Assembly: GCF_035222485.1 (NCBI RefSeq)
Contig: NW_026946672.1
Span: 1,178,001 to 1,242,000 of the forward strand
Reading direction: 5' to 3'
DNA from: Podospora pseudoanserina
Lineage: Eukaryota > Ascomycota > Sordariomycetes > Sordariales > Podosporaceae
DNA: 64,000 nt
Each line of letters begins with the position of its first letter. Positions within the stretch are counted from its first letter, which is position 1. Below are positions 12,701-24,258 of the stretch, piece by piece. The notes beneath the pieces are model-generated. The model made no database searches, was not told the DNA's origin, and saw only the letters and a list, made by a program, of their open reading frames with translations. The position numbers and the translations under genes were made by a program.

Positions 12701-15700
12701 CACCGGCAAGGTATTCCGTAGCAGAAGCTCAGCCTGTTTTTCTCCTTTTCTTTCCACTTTTGTGGAAGAGAGAGAGTTCTGAAACACACACAAGAGATGC
12801 GCGAAGCTACTCGTTTTTCGGGGGTTCCCCATCCCATGGTCTTTACATACCCAGCCCTACCCCCGCATAGAGAGGTGTGTACTCCGTAGGGATCGCATCA
12901 CACCACCAACTCACTCTCAGGCACCAAAAAGAGAAGTTGTTCTTTGTGTAGGACAGAAAAAGAGAATACTGAAAGCCTTCTCATGCCCGTTGAGCCTTGC
13001 CCGCTCGGCAGGTTTGTCCGCCGCCTACGGACGGAAGTATCAAGCCTCTGTTACACTTGTGGCCAGAAAAGATACGAGCTTGTTTCTGTCTGTCTGTTTA
13101 CTTGGTGAGAAAGACGCCGCCCCAGGCAAGAGGAACTGAACAGGGAGGCCAGAGAGTTAATTGGCGGGCTTTGCGGACATAATCCATGGTTCTCAGAAAC
13201 CTATGCGCCACCGTGGCGGCTACGCAACTTCCACAGAGCAAGCAGGGTGCTGGTTCGACAAAGGGCTGCAAACACTTTCCAGTTGCTTGGATGAGCCGGT
13301 GTTAGATCCCCGACGGTTGTTGAATAATCTGTTATGCTTGCCATGTTGTGATTGCTGACTGGTGGTTCGTCCTTGTCCTCGAACGCCGTTATGGATCTCA
13401 ACACCAGGGAGGCAAACTGCGTGCTTGATATGGCAGTCTTGGTAGAAATCCGAAGAGCAGCAGCAGCCAAGAGCCCTTCCCTACAAGACAACACACCCAA
13501 GCCTGACGTCTTGAAGTTGATCAGGCCTTCTGTCCACGACACGGCCGTGTGAACACACCTTGGGGGGCTCAGCTGTTAAAGCATACCGGTCATCCGAGCT
13601 GTACAGGCTCACCTGCCTCCTGGGGCAGCGATACGTGCGTACCGACAGAACAGTCAGTTGAACAGCTGCGCCGTTGAAATAGAAGTTCTTGACACAGCTA
13701 GCCCTCTTGTTTCAGAATATGCCGGTCATGGTGATCAAGCGGACCACTCCATCCCACCGCTCGTTTTTAGTTGCTGTGTAGAGAGGCACGACCTATATTG
13801 TTCACCCCACATTTTAACACGACGAATGTCACCTCACCACTGCACGATACATTGGGGTCAGCAAAGCCCCCCAGCCTTCCAATCTGGGTGTGCGTCTTCC
13901 AAGAGCGGTCCGACAGAGAACCGCCAGCATTCGTACTTGGCGATATACCCAGGGGGAACCAGGGATTGCCGGCGGGGGTCTCGATCGAAAACAAGGACTT
14001 CTGCCGCCGGGAAGGATGAAGTAAAGTGTAAGCCGAGCGAGCTCGGTGAGGCGCCTCCAGACCGCGTGCTCGGAATATCGATCGGTGGCAGACCATTGCC
14101 ATGCCCATGGTGTGTGTGGTCGGAAAAAGGCACCCTACAGCTTTGACAGCTCCGACAGCGATGCCGTGTCTGTATTCGTACACTCAGCAATGATGCGGGA
14201 TGGATGGATGGCCTTCCCGCAATGATAACTTGCCGGAGCACGACCGAGCCCTCCATCTTTTTTGTCACCAAGGAGTCCCGTGTTCGGCAAGGTGCGTGTG
14301 TGCATTTTTGGCAGCGCGCTGCTGGACAGACGGCTGGAAGGACTGTGAGGCTGACGGCTATTGTGGAGGATGTGTGTGGTGATGCGCTGACCACGCGGAG
14401 GGGGTGAATCGATACATCAACTGGCAGCGGCAGTCAAGCACCTGGAAGAAGGGCGTTTGCCAGCAGCTAGCGGCGCACCGTTCTGCGTTGGTGCCAAGCA
14501 GAGAACCCCGGCACGGCGACTGTGAGTTATTTCTGAAGCATGTTTCAGAAGTGACCAGGTGGGATTCAAAGACTGTGGCTGGGCACTGCCCCTCTGGCCC
14601 TCCTGCAGAACCAGGGGGAGGGGGGGGAGGGGAAAGCGCGTCCGTCTGCGGCACGAATTCGTAAACCGCTCTCCAGTTGGGTTGGATATCACGGAGGAGC
14701 TGGTCTGTCTTGTCCTGCGGGGTGGTGTAAAGTTGATGACTTGGACAGGATAAGGTATCTCGACGTTGACTTGTCTTGGCGGTGAGGCGGGCGGCGTCGG
14801 GCTGGTGAACATCAAGGAAGATGAAAAGTCATGATCATGACGAGTTTCCCAGTTGCCACAACCGAGTGTTGGTGTGGAAAAGAAGGTGTTCCGTCACACC
14901 GGCCCCTTTTCGGTGCGTAACTCCATCAGACTCTTGCTGAGATGGATGCCCATCAGGTCTTTGTCTTATTATTAGCCTGGGAAAGCGCAGTGGTGTGTAG
15001 CCGTTTCTGCCAAATATTCGTGATATCAGAGCTGCCGGCAAGCGAAACAAAGGACGACAATGTCCATGTGAGGCGTTCCTGATGTGGATTGAGCGCTGAG
15101 AGAGAGGGCGATTCAGATGCAAATGATATGATTCAAGCTGTAATTCATCACGCTTCCATTTCCCTCGCCGCCTTTGCCGTATGAGCGCTGACTGTCGTGC
15201 AGATGTGTACAGTAAGGTAACAACAGTGGAGGTCCAACAAGTCGTCGGAATAATACCGAGCAACCCATGTCGAGGGCTGGGTAGCATCGTAATTAGCTGG
15301 GTATTTTTATGAACAGCAATTTGAAGGTCGGGCTAGGTCCAGATGGGCGAGCGACTCAGGCCCGCTGACAAGACAGCCTCGGCTCTGTGGCTCTGTGGCT
15401 CTCTCTCTTTCGCGCTCCCACAACCCGCAGCGCCATCCCGCATCCCGCATCCCGCAGCTCATGATGGCCAGTGCTTCTTGCTCTGGAGGAACACAAGAAA
15501 TCCACGGCGACAAAGGATTGGCTCGAGATCCAACAGATCGGGCGCCACAAGAGATCGAGACAGCAGCTGCCCAATGCCCAATTACAGAGTCATGGAAGTT
15601 ATGGGTTCTTCAACGGCCACTCAAGACATCCTGAAAGACAAGAAGAAGAAGAGAGATCCGAGATCTACATCCCTAGCAATGAGCTTACCTTACCTGCCAA

Positions 15701-15865
15701 AAATATGTACGTACATATGATCGGTCGATAAGAGGCTGGTTGCCACTTTGAGCCCAGAACGACAGCCATGCTGAAGACTGCGCTCACGCCACCAGCATCA
15801 TTTCCCAATGCTGCACCGGTGTGGCTTGTTTTGGTCCCGGTCGTGCTTATGAAGACAGGTGTAGG

Positions 15866-15889
15866 AACAACAACAACAACAACAACAAC
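15866..15889 (+). repeat. (AAC)8 microsatellite
   Basis: Eight perfect copies of AAC in the long non-coding region upstream of STE12. No gene is associated with it. Confidence 0.95.
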
Positions 15890-16368
15890 GGCTGCTTAGT
15901 GGACTCCGTAGCTGCGGTTGAGCACGCGCTGGCTGACAACTCTCGAGCCCCCCTCTCTGTTCGGATCCCATCAACAACAAACATGAAGGGCTGCATCTCG
16001 GCCGGAGTCAGTGAGGGTCAGGGACGGCGAGTTGACAGTCTGGCAAATGCCAGGAAGCCGAACGCAGGCAGATGGCCCTGAGCTCGCAGGGCATGGACTT
16101 CCCGGCCACGACCCTGGCAACATTCATCGTGGGACCCGGTTTTCCAACAAGGGGCAGCCTATCAACACACGAGCCCTCGAGTCGCCCACCTTTTTCTTGG
16201 CCTGATCTCGCTGAACCTCTGTTTACTAGAATCACGCCTCCCCGCCTCTCCTCCCACCAACACCCGCCGCCTCTTCCATCCCACCAGCTCTTGACCTTTT
16301 GGTGAGCCCGCGCCCGAGCCTGCTTGATGGGTGCTGTGCTGTGCGGTCCATTGCTGGCCTGGCTGCCC

Positions 16369-16391
16369 GGTGGTGGTGGTGGTGGTGGTGG
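16369..16391 (+). repeat. (GGT)7 microsatellite
   Basis: Seven perfect GGT units plus two bases, within the distal STE12 upstream region. Confidence 0.95.
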
Positions 16392-17331
16392 ACTCCCGCT
16401 CTCACTCCCACTTCCCCTTTGGGCAGTCCATGCCCAGGTGGATCCATGGGGTGCCAGGACAAGGAAGGGAAGGCAAAGGCAAGGGAAGACAGAGGCAGAG
16501 CAGGGTTGTCTGTCTGTTGCTCACTCTCTCCCATTTCGTAGAGTCCACCCGGGGCCCCGCTACTGCAGCTGCTTGCCATTGGCACTTGGGCCCGTACCAC
16601 ACTGCGCATTTTAGCACCCTTTTCTCCCCTTGCCTGCGAGCCCACGCACCGATTGGCAGGCACTGCACCGGGTCCCCCCCAAGCGAGCAAAGTGATTAAA
16701 CCCCCAGGGTCGCCCGCTCCCCTCCCCTCCGGCCCTCTCTCGCGATCTTTTTTCCAAGACTCTTTTTTTCCACATCCTCCCCCCGCTCCCTTTTTCTTTT
16801 CCCCTTCTCTGGACAGTATCGCGGGAGCTTCCTTTTCCCTTTTCCCACTCTGTCTCCTGTCTACTTTATGCTTGGCTAGTCTTACCAGACCTGTCCAACG
16901 AACCACTCACATCTGTCTACACGTCCAGTCGCTCGCCCCCGTCTGATTCCCTTCGAGAGACCCCAGAGGTAATCGACCTGCTCCGGACATCAGACATTCC
17001 GCGTCGCAGCCCCCCGCCCATCGCCATCGCGCACACCCGCACCCGATAGCCGCCGATATTCTTGGGGATCTTTTGATTGGTTTCGTTTCGATAAACCACC
17101 CATTGTTTCCGAAGCCGTTGCCCTTCCGCTTAGGCCCGGCAAGCGTACGGCACCTCGATCCGCGAACAGCAAGCAAGCAAGCAAGCACCTCAAGCGAGGG
17201 GAATTGGGTTGGAATTATCCATCGTGTAGAAGAATTTCCTATGTCACGGGCTGGCCTCGGGAACCATCACATCTTTAAAATCACCACGGCATCGCACCTC
17301 GAAGGCAGCGCCTGAATTCGACCTGCGCCGG

Positions 17332-17355
17332 CATCATCATCATCATCATCATCAT
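17332..17355 (+). repeat. (CAT)8 microsatellite in the STE12 leader region
   Basis: Eight perfect CAT units, 124 bases before the STE12 start codon, probably inside the 5' untranslated leader. The strand shown contains no ATG in this run, so it does not create upstream start codons in the sense direction. Confidence 0.95.
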
Positions 17356-17479
17356 CACACGCATATACATATTATCGCGCCGACGGCCAAGCCAGTATCG
17401 TTTCTTTCCCTCTTCATCCGGGCACCCCCTGTTCGCAAAGCAACTGTGTTGTTCTTAGTCGACAGGCTTCCCACCCAAA

Positions 17480-19919
17480 ATGTATTCACAGCAAAACGCG
17501 GCCATGCCCGCACCCCAAAAACCAGAGACCTTCATGTTGAGCTCGGAAGCTCAGCAAGCTCTCCCACAGGATGCTCAGGTAGCTCTGCAGCAAGTTGATA
17601 ACCGTGAGTGGTGATCCCGGATCAGCGCATCTGTCGCGCCACAAGCACTGACACAGTCTGCAGTTAAATACTTTCTTATTTCTGCGCCAGTTGACTGGCA
17701 AGCCGACCAGTACATTCGCCGCTTTCTTCTCCCAACGGGCGAGTACGTCTCCTGCGTTCTCTGGAACAACCTTTTCCACATCTCCGGCACCGATATCGTA
17801 AGATGTCTCTCGTTCCGCTTCCAGGCCTTTGGTCGTCCAGTAAAGAACTCCAAGAAGTTCGAGGAAGGCATCTTCTCGGATCTGCGAAATCTCAAGTCGG
17901 GAACCGATGCCTCGCTCGAGGAGCCCAAGAGCCCCTTTTTGGACTTTCTCTACAAGAACAACTGCATCAGGACACAAAAGAAGCAAAAGGTCTTTTACTG
18001 GTACAGCGTTCCCCACGACAGGCTTTTCCTCGATGCTCTCGAAAGAGACCTCAAGAGGGAAAAGATGGGCCAGGAAGCCACCACCGTCGCCGTCAGCGAG
18101 CCCGCGCTCTCGTTCCAGTACGACTCGTCGCAGTCGCTCTATGAGCAGCTCACCAAGGCTCAGCAGGCCAACTCTTCGTCTTTCAGCAACGCCCAGCAAG
18201 TTTCTTTTTCTCAGTCCCAGTCCACCTCGCCAGTAATGCGCGCCATGGACTCGATGCCACCGCCACAGATGATCCCTCAGTCGATGGCCCCTTTGGCGGA
18301 TGGGATGGACGCCATGGTCCCGTACGGAGCGATGACGATGGCGCCCTCGATGGCCCCCCAGCCAATGATTAAGCGCGAGCCTGAGTATCCCCGTGCTCAG
18401 TACAACCAGAACGGTGTCCCAATTGCCCAGACCCACCAAAGGCACGCTTCCATGCCCGCGTACGGTTTGGAGTACTCTCCTGCGCCCTCATTTGTGTCTT
18501 CTCACTTTGAGGACTACAGCCAAAGGGGCATCTCCTTCGAGCCCTTGACGCCTCCTCAGCAGGCTCTCGGTATTCCCAACGAGCCCGCTTACATTGCCAA
18601 CGAGGAGACCGGTCTCTACAGCGCTATCCCCGACCACATGAATGTTGGGCTCAACGGCATGATGCAGCTCCCACCCTCAAACCTCGCTGGGCCATCGTTC
18701 TCTCGCCCGTACGCTGCGAACAACAGCTTCTCTGTGATCGAAGGATCGCCGACATACAAGCAGAGGAGACGGCGTTCATCCATTCCACCATCCCTGTCGG
18801 CCACCACTGCTGCGATTGCGACAGCGACCGCTGCCCATCGTCCTTCGGATTTGCGGAGATCCGTCTCTGCGTCCGTCGGTCCCGTTGCTGAGGGTGACGA
18901 GTCTGCGAATAACTCCCCACCGGGCTTGACCTACAGCAACTCTGCTATCTCTCTCAACAGCCAACATCACAGGGAAATGCTCGAAATGTCTCGCCACGGT
19001 ACTCCCTTGTCGACAGTTGAGGGCAGCCCTGCGCTCAACCCCGTCAACCTTCAGCAAGATTTCTCGCCACTCAACGGTGATGAGCTCGGCCCTCTGAACG
19101 AAAGACCAATGATGCAGGGTGCTCCCGGTGTCGTGCGCAGAGCCCGCTCTGCCACGGTCATGGAGCTCGGCCCCTATCCCCAAAAGTCTCACTCCTGCCC
19201 CATTCCCACATGCGGTCGTCTCTTCAAGAGATTAGAGCACCTCAAACGGTAAGACAGTGTTTTTTTTTCTCAACATATCAGCGATGCAAAACCTCCCGTT
19301 GCGTTATCTAACCAAACAAACCTTCCAGACACGTGAGAACCCACACACAAGAAAGACCCTACATCTGCCCTTACTGCAGCAAAGCATTCTCCAGATCAGA
19401 CAACCTAGCACAGTATGCCCCCGTTCTTTCCTTCATGTATTTTTTCCTTTGTCAGTGGACAAGTGGGAAGAGCAGCAGCAAGTTGTGCAAGTGGCATACC
19501 AATACATGGAAAGATGGCCGAAGGACACATTTCACAGCACAAGCCTCCACGCCGACCACACTCACCAGGGGTATTTTGAAGCATGGACTAACAACATGTC
19601 TCTCTGCAGGCACAAGCGCACTCATGATCGCGGTGACGGTGTTGATGGCAACTTCAGCTTGTCCGGCGAGGAGGAGGAGCAGTACTCTGGCGAGGACCAA
19701 CTCGAGTCTCTCGATGACGCGTCGCCAACCTCGGAAAACGGCTACGTCGCCGGTTCCCTCGACTCGGCTCTTCACAACCACCAAAACCAAAACGCCATGC
19801 CACCATCGAGCGGGCCCAACATGCACCAAGCGCCACAGCAATACAACAGCCTTCAGACTCTCAGCATGCCCATGACGATAAGCCACCCTCAGGCCATCAA
19901 CGCCGGCGGTATGATGTAA
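17480..19919 (+). CDS. STE12: Ste12 transcription factor with C2H2 zinc fingers
   Basis: Ste12 is the nuclear target of the Fus3/Kss1-type MAP kinase pathway and controls mating, fruiting-body development and invasive growth in filamentous fungi. Four exons: 17480-17603, 17664-19248, 19329-19412 and 19610-19919. The introns are 60, 80 and 197 nt; the total is 2103 nt, 700 residues. The N-terminal Ste12 homeodomain-like DNA-binding region spans about residues 42-190 (KYFLISAPVDWQADQYIRRF; then CVLWNNLFHISGTDIVRCL). The middle is Gln/Pro/Ser-rich. Two C2H2 fingers follow: C553-x4-C558-x12-H571-x3-H575 and C583-x2-C586-x12-H599-x3-H603. The third exon is 84 nt and carries H571 through Q598. The C-terminus is acidic and then Gln/Asn-rich. 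The start was chosen because it is the first ATG with a good context (AAAATG) and gives the usual short leader before the DNA-binding domain. Confidence 0.97.
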
Positions 19920-21825
19920 ATTTTTGATGTGAAACTGTGTGGGATAGTGCTGTACAAAACATAAGGGTCAGGGATGGAACTAGGAGTATTTGGAAGACTT
20001 TCTTGGCAGAAGAGCGGCATGATGGATCTTTTTTTTTTTTTTTGAATCGGCGGGACATTTTTTTTCTTCACCATCTTCTTATCCGCACTTGTTTGCTGTC
20101 GGAGCCCATTTACAACCCACCTTGGCATTTTCTTCTTTTTTTTTATCATTTTTTACATCATCTTTGCAAGGGAAGATCTTTCTTGGACACCGAAAAAGAG
20201 CGGTGTATCTTTTTTTTATCAATTTTGTTTACAATTTTTTTTTGTTTTGGTCAAAAACCTTTTCACATTGATGATTGCAATCGACTGTTGATGCATTCAC
20301 GAAGAATAGAGATGGGTGGTGGATTCTGGAAGGAATTTTATAGGGAGGAGGGTTTTTAGGAAGGAGGGAGGGAAACAACAATGGAAGGCAGAACGAGGCA
20401 CACGCAAAACAAATAACACACACAACTGAACTAACATTTATGTATATATATTGGAAGAGAGAGAGAGAGATTTGTTTTGTGGCTGTCTTGTCTGTTTTTT
20501 CCTCTTTGTTTTTTCTCTTTTTTTCTTCTGGTTTGGTTTGGGTGTCTTTGTGTTGTTCTTTTGGTGTGTGAGGGAACTGGAGTTGAAAAATACCAGATGA
20601 TGTCAGGAGAGTTGAGGAGTGGGGTGGGAGGCAGTTGAATTGGAATGATGATTTGAAGTAGACTTTCTTGCTCGAGTGAGTGACTTTAGTGGATGCGATA
20701 TGCTTTCTGGGTGTTTACAATACCACCAAGCTCCCGATGCGAGGTAGGATTGCACAGAGAATTTTGGAGGAGACGATCTTTGCAACGAGGCATCGGTATG
20801 TAACACGGTACATATCGATGTCGCTTCTGACTAGGCATCTTGAGGTGTAACATCTCACAGTAACACACATATCTTCCATGTCAAAGTGACACATCAAAAA
20901 CCTATATCACGGTGTCCCGATAACTCCCAACATGGGTGGACGTTTCCACAAACCCATGATGATCAACTTGCAAAGTATCAACATCCATGTTTGGACAACA
21001 ACCATCTGTATTAAGCGACCCCCAAGACCTATTCTACAGACCATATGATCTACACGCCCCAACCCAACCCAACCCAATCAACTACCGACGGCATAACACC
21101 ACAAGATCTTGAGATGGCCCATCCTGCCCACCAGCCCTCATGACCACCAAGGCCAAAGTCCGACCAGCTGGGTAGAACAGCCGGTCCCTGGCGGCCGCTA
21201 CAGGCACAACCCCAACGGGGAAATGTTCTAGATCCCTTCCCCCCCCCTGTGGGCCCGTGCCCGTCGTTCGTCGACCTCCTGGCTGGGGACATGGCCGCTG
21301 CAACAGTCAACCTGCACAACATCCCCCCTCCCTCCCGTGAACCAAAACCCAATCTGCTCAACCCCGAGTTCCAGTCCTTGCCCGCTTGCTTGTTGCTACA
21401 CCCAAGACAACAAATCCCCCTTCGAACCTGAGCCACATCATATCCCCTCTCCTCTCCCCAACCCTAGCCCCCTTTCCATCCACAAATGCTGTGCCAGTAA
21501 GGGTATGGGTACGGTGTCAGGACTCAGGTTCGGGGTCGGGATATTGAACCTCTGTACAAACTATAAGCAGGCATCCCCGAGGCCCAGCTCCAAAAACATG
21601 TTTTGAAACAGGTCGGCCAAGGGGGGTGGGAAATGTCTGTTTCAAAATAGCAATCCAGATCTGAGTGCCGCCAAAGTGCATGCTTATCTCAGATAAGCCT
21701 TTCGAGAGTCTGGGTAGTATCCCCTTGCGGGGAGAGGGATACTTGCAGGATCAAAGTTGCCGTGCCCGTGAGATCCCATCAACCAACCCCAATCCAGATT
21801 CTCTTCCTTCGGGATGCAAATAACC

Positions 21826-21861
<36 letters not shown>

Positions 21862-21863
21862 AA
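19920..21863. other. Intergenic region, about 1.9 kb, between two convergent 3' ends
   Basis: This separates the convergent ends of STE12 and FAF1. The first 600 bases are very T-rich, with several runs of 8-12 T, consistent with the STE12 3' untranslated region. A (GA)15 microsatellite lies at 21828-21857, beside the FAF1 stop codon. No gene or RNA is supported here. Confidence 0.6.
21828..21857 (+). repeat. (GA)15 microsatellite
   Basis: A perfect dinucleotide run directly 3' of the FAF1 coding sequence, likely within its 3' untranslated region. Confidence 0.95.
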
Positions 21864-22967
21864 TCATCTCCTCCCCCCTCTCCCACCCCGTCCTCCTCCC
21901 CTCCTCGCAGGACCGGGTCTATTCAACACCTCCGCCTCCCTTGCACTAATCCTCAGCGTGGCCCCCTTCATCCTCCCCACCCCCGGTGCTCCCACCTCCC
22001 TTGGCTCCCCTCTCCCACCACCTCTCCTCCCCCTCGACGGTTTGCTCTTCTTCACCTCCCTCTCCAGCACAATCCCATTCTCCTTTGCCTCTTTTCTCCG
22101 TTTGGCCTCCTTCGCCGCGGCATGGCTCACAATCCCCTTCCTCATCGCCATGGGCATCTTAGCCTGACCCAAGATGCTGTCCTTGGCCCCCAGCGCCTGG
22201 AATCTCATATCGGTAGTCTTCTTCGCGGTGCGCCCGGCGGCGAAGGCGCGCGTGTTGGCGGCGGTTTCTGCGGCGGCGCTGGACTGCCAGTGGGAGGCGT
22301 TGCCGCCGGCGGCGGAGAGGATGTGGGACTCGGCGATGAGGCGCTGGAGGGCGAGATCGTTCGCCAGAAAGGCGGCGCTGTCTTCGGCTTGGGACTCGTC
22401 GGCCTTTTTCTTTTTTGGGTTGGGGGTGTCGGACTGTGCCGCAGATGTGTGGCTTGGTGGACGGGAGGACTATTTTACCTCGTTGGTTAGTATTTGTGTA
22501 GTGAAGTGAATTGACAAAAGACGTACGAGGTAGGCTTTGAGCTCTTTTTTGCTCATGAGGGAGGTTATCGCGGTTGAGGAAGGGTTTTGGCTGTAGTCGA
22601 CCACCTCTACGACGTGGGATTCTCCTTTTTCTTGCGAGTCTGCTACGCCTCTGGTTAGCACTTGGTGGTCTTGCCAAATGCGATTGTGACAGGTCGGCGT
22701 ACCGTCTTCCTCTTCCTCTTCGCTAGAGACACCATCCCAGGATTCGGCATCGGATTCGTCGCTGCCAAAGTCACTGTCGTCTTCTTCTTCTTCTTCGTCA
22801 TCCTCATCCTCATCGCGGGCCTGTCTCTTGGATGGTGGAGCGGCGCATGGGGCGATGCCAGCGGGCATCTTGAATCGAGCCTCGAAGTGCCGTCTGAGGG
22901 CTTCTTGGGCGTCCACCACGTCCTCTTCGGCGGGAGGCGCCTTTCGTTTTCCTAGTGTGCTTGGCAT
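21864..22967 (-). CDS. FAF1: Faf1-like small-subunit ribosome assembly factor
   Basis: Yeast Faf1 is a nucleolar protein needed for 18S rRNA processing and 40S subunit assembly. Three exons are supported: 22703-22967, 22527-22642 and 21864-22469, with introns of 60 and 57 nt (donors GTACGC and GTACGT, TAG acceptors). The CDS is 987 nt, 328 residues. Visible features are the opening MPSTLGKRK, an RRHFEARFK helix near residue 30, a long acidic stretch (EDEDDEEEEEDDSDFGS), the VVEVVDYS motif followed by MSKKELKAYL, and a basic C-terminal half. That half contains MRFQALGAKDSILGQAKMPM and the AMRKGI motif typical of fungal Faf1 relatives. The ORF ends in RGG-rich sequence, which often binds RNA. 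It shares a 333-bp divergent promoter with HIS6. Confidence 0.8.
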
Positions 22968-23300
22968 TTTTGCGACTGAGATTTGTGAGGTGCGTGTTGG
23001 TGGTGAATTGCAAGGTGGGATGGGAGCTCTTGACCAAAAATTTCGGGGAGCTTTGCGGTAGCAGAACCTCGATGGCTTTCCTTATCTTATCTGTTACCAT
23101 CTTTCGTACCATTTGCGTAAATTCCACATTAACCACCGCAAATTGGATGAAATACCGCGTATTCACATCACCCCTCCGACAATTGCTCACCCACTCCCTC
23201 ATCGTTTACTCACTCACTCACACTCAAAAGCTACCCCGCCAAAACATTCACTCACCCACCCACCCCCTTTTTCACCCCCTATTCCTCCCTCACCACCAAC
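22968..23300. promoter_or_regulatory. Shared divergent promoter of FAF1 and HIS6
   Basis: Only 333 bases separate the two start codons. The FAF1-proximal part contains AAAAATTT (around 23035-23043), identical to the core of the yeast RRPE element found before ribosome-biogenesis genes. The HIS6-proximal half is a C/A-rich leader with TCAC repeats. I saw no perfect TGACTCA (Gcn4/Cpc1) site. Assigning the RRPE-like sequence a role in this fungus is inference. Confidence 0.6.
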
Positions 23301-24152
23301 ATGACCCGTTTCCGCCCCTGCATAGACCTCCACTCAGGCCAAGTCAAACAAATCGTCGGCGGCACCCTCGACTCCAAAACCACCTCCCTCCTCACCAACT
23401 TTATCTCCCCCCACCCCCCATCTTACTTCTCCAAGCTCTACAAAGAAAATGACCTCCACGGCGCCCACGTCATCATGCTCGGGCCCGGCAACCGCACAGC
23501 AGCCATCGAGTCTCTAGCCGCCTGGCCCAACAACCTCCAAATCGGCGGCGGCATCAACGAGACCAACGCCCAGGAGTGGATCAACCTCGGAGCCTCAAAA
23601 GTGATCATCACATCCTACCTGTTTCCCAACGGGGCTTTCTCCCAGGAGAGACTAGACAAAGTCCTTGTTGCGCTTGGTGGGGACAAGGAGAAGCTGGTGA
23701 TTGATCTGAGCTGCAGGAGGAAGGGCGAGGATAGGTGGTTTGTTGCCATGGATAAGTGGCAGACAATCACAGATATGGAGGTTTGTGAAGGTGAGTCTTT
23801 CTTCTCCATTTTTTCGGTACTGAAAAGGCGCGGAAGGAACAATGGCAAACTGACGGTGAGAAAAACAGAATCTATCAGACAGCTCGAGCCGTATTGCTCA
23901 GAGTTCCTCATCCACGCTGCCGACAACGAAGGCCTGCAGCGTGGCATTGACGAAAAGCTGGTGGAAAACCTGGCCAGGTGGTGCAGTATCCCCGTTACAT
24001 ACGCTGGCGGCGGTAGGAATCTGGATGATCTGGAGATGGTCAAGAAGCTCAGCAACGGGAAAGTGGACCTAACAATCGGCAGCGCCCTGGATTGCTTCGG
24101 CGGGAGCGGTGTCACGCTGCAAGAGTGCGTTGAATGGAATAAAAAGCAGTAA
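23301..24152 (+). CDS. HIS6: HIS6, ProFAR (BBM II) isomerase of histidine synthesis
   Basis: This enzyme (EC 5.3.1.16) converts the aminoaldose ProFAR to the aminoketose PRFAR, the fourth step of histidine biosynthesis, using a single TIM barrel in the cytosol. Exons are 23301-23790 and 23869-24152, giving 774 nt and 257 residues (yeast His6 is 261). The general acid and base aspartates are visible as D9 in CIDLHSGQ and D135 in KLVIDLSCR. Phosphate-binding loops appear as QIGGGIN and TYAGGGR. The 78-nt intron (GTGAGT..ACAG) interrupts codon 164. Its length is a multiple of three and it contains no stop, so the unspliced frame stays open. The family alignment needs it removed, since it would insert 26 basic residues after VCE. 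Confidence 0.95.
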   Translation: MTRFRPCIDLHSGQVKQIVGGTLDSKTTSLLTNFISPHPPSYFSKLYKENDLHGAHVIMLGPGNRTAAIESLAAWPNNLQIGGGINETNAQEWINLGASKVIITSYLFPNGAFSQERLDKVLVALGGDKEKLVIDLSCRRKGEDRWFVAMDKWQTITDMEVCEGESFFSIFSVLKRRGRNNGKLTVRKTESIRQLEPYCSEFLIHAADNEGLQRGIDEKLVENLARWCSIPVTYAGGGRNLDDLEMVKKLSNGKVDLTIGSALDCFGGSGVTLQECVEWNKKQ

Positions 24153-24258
24153 CAATGATGCAACAAGTGAAAAAAATAAAAGAAGGGCATATTGTTCCCA
24201 ATGCGTATTTTTGGCGCTAACAATGGACTTGAATAACTATTAACACTGTCCAACACGA

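Larger units (their letters stand above)
6777..17479. other. Gene-free stretch of 10.7 kb upstream of STE12
   Basis: I see no coding region that I can support between the Zn2Cys6 regulator and STE12. Open frames of up to about 190 codons occur but have no family resemblance, no sensible splice structure and a composition like their surroundings. The part next to STE12 (about 16200-17479) is rich in C/T tracts, as fungal promoters and long 5' leaders often are. Simple repeats include GAA repeats near 11060, (AAC)8 at 15866-15889, a GGT run at 16369-16391 and (CAT)8 at 17332-17355. The portion around 7500-8450 looks noticeably more AT-rich than its flanks. Two divergent regulatory genes flank the stretch, so it may be mostly regulatory DNA and untranslated leader; that is inference. 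Confidence 0.55.
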
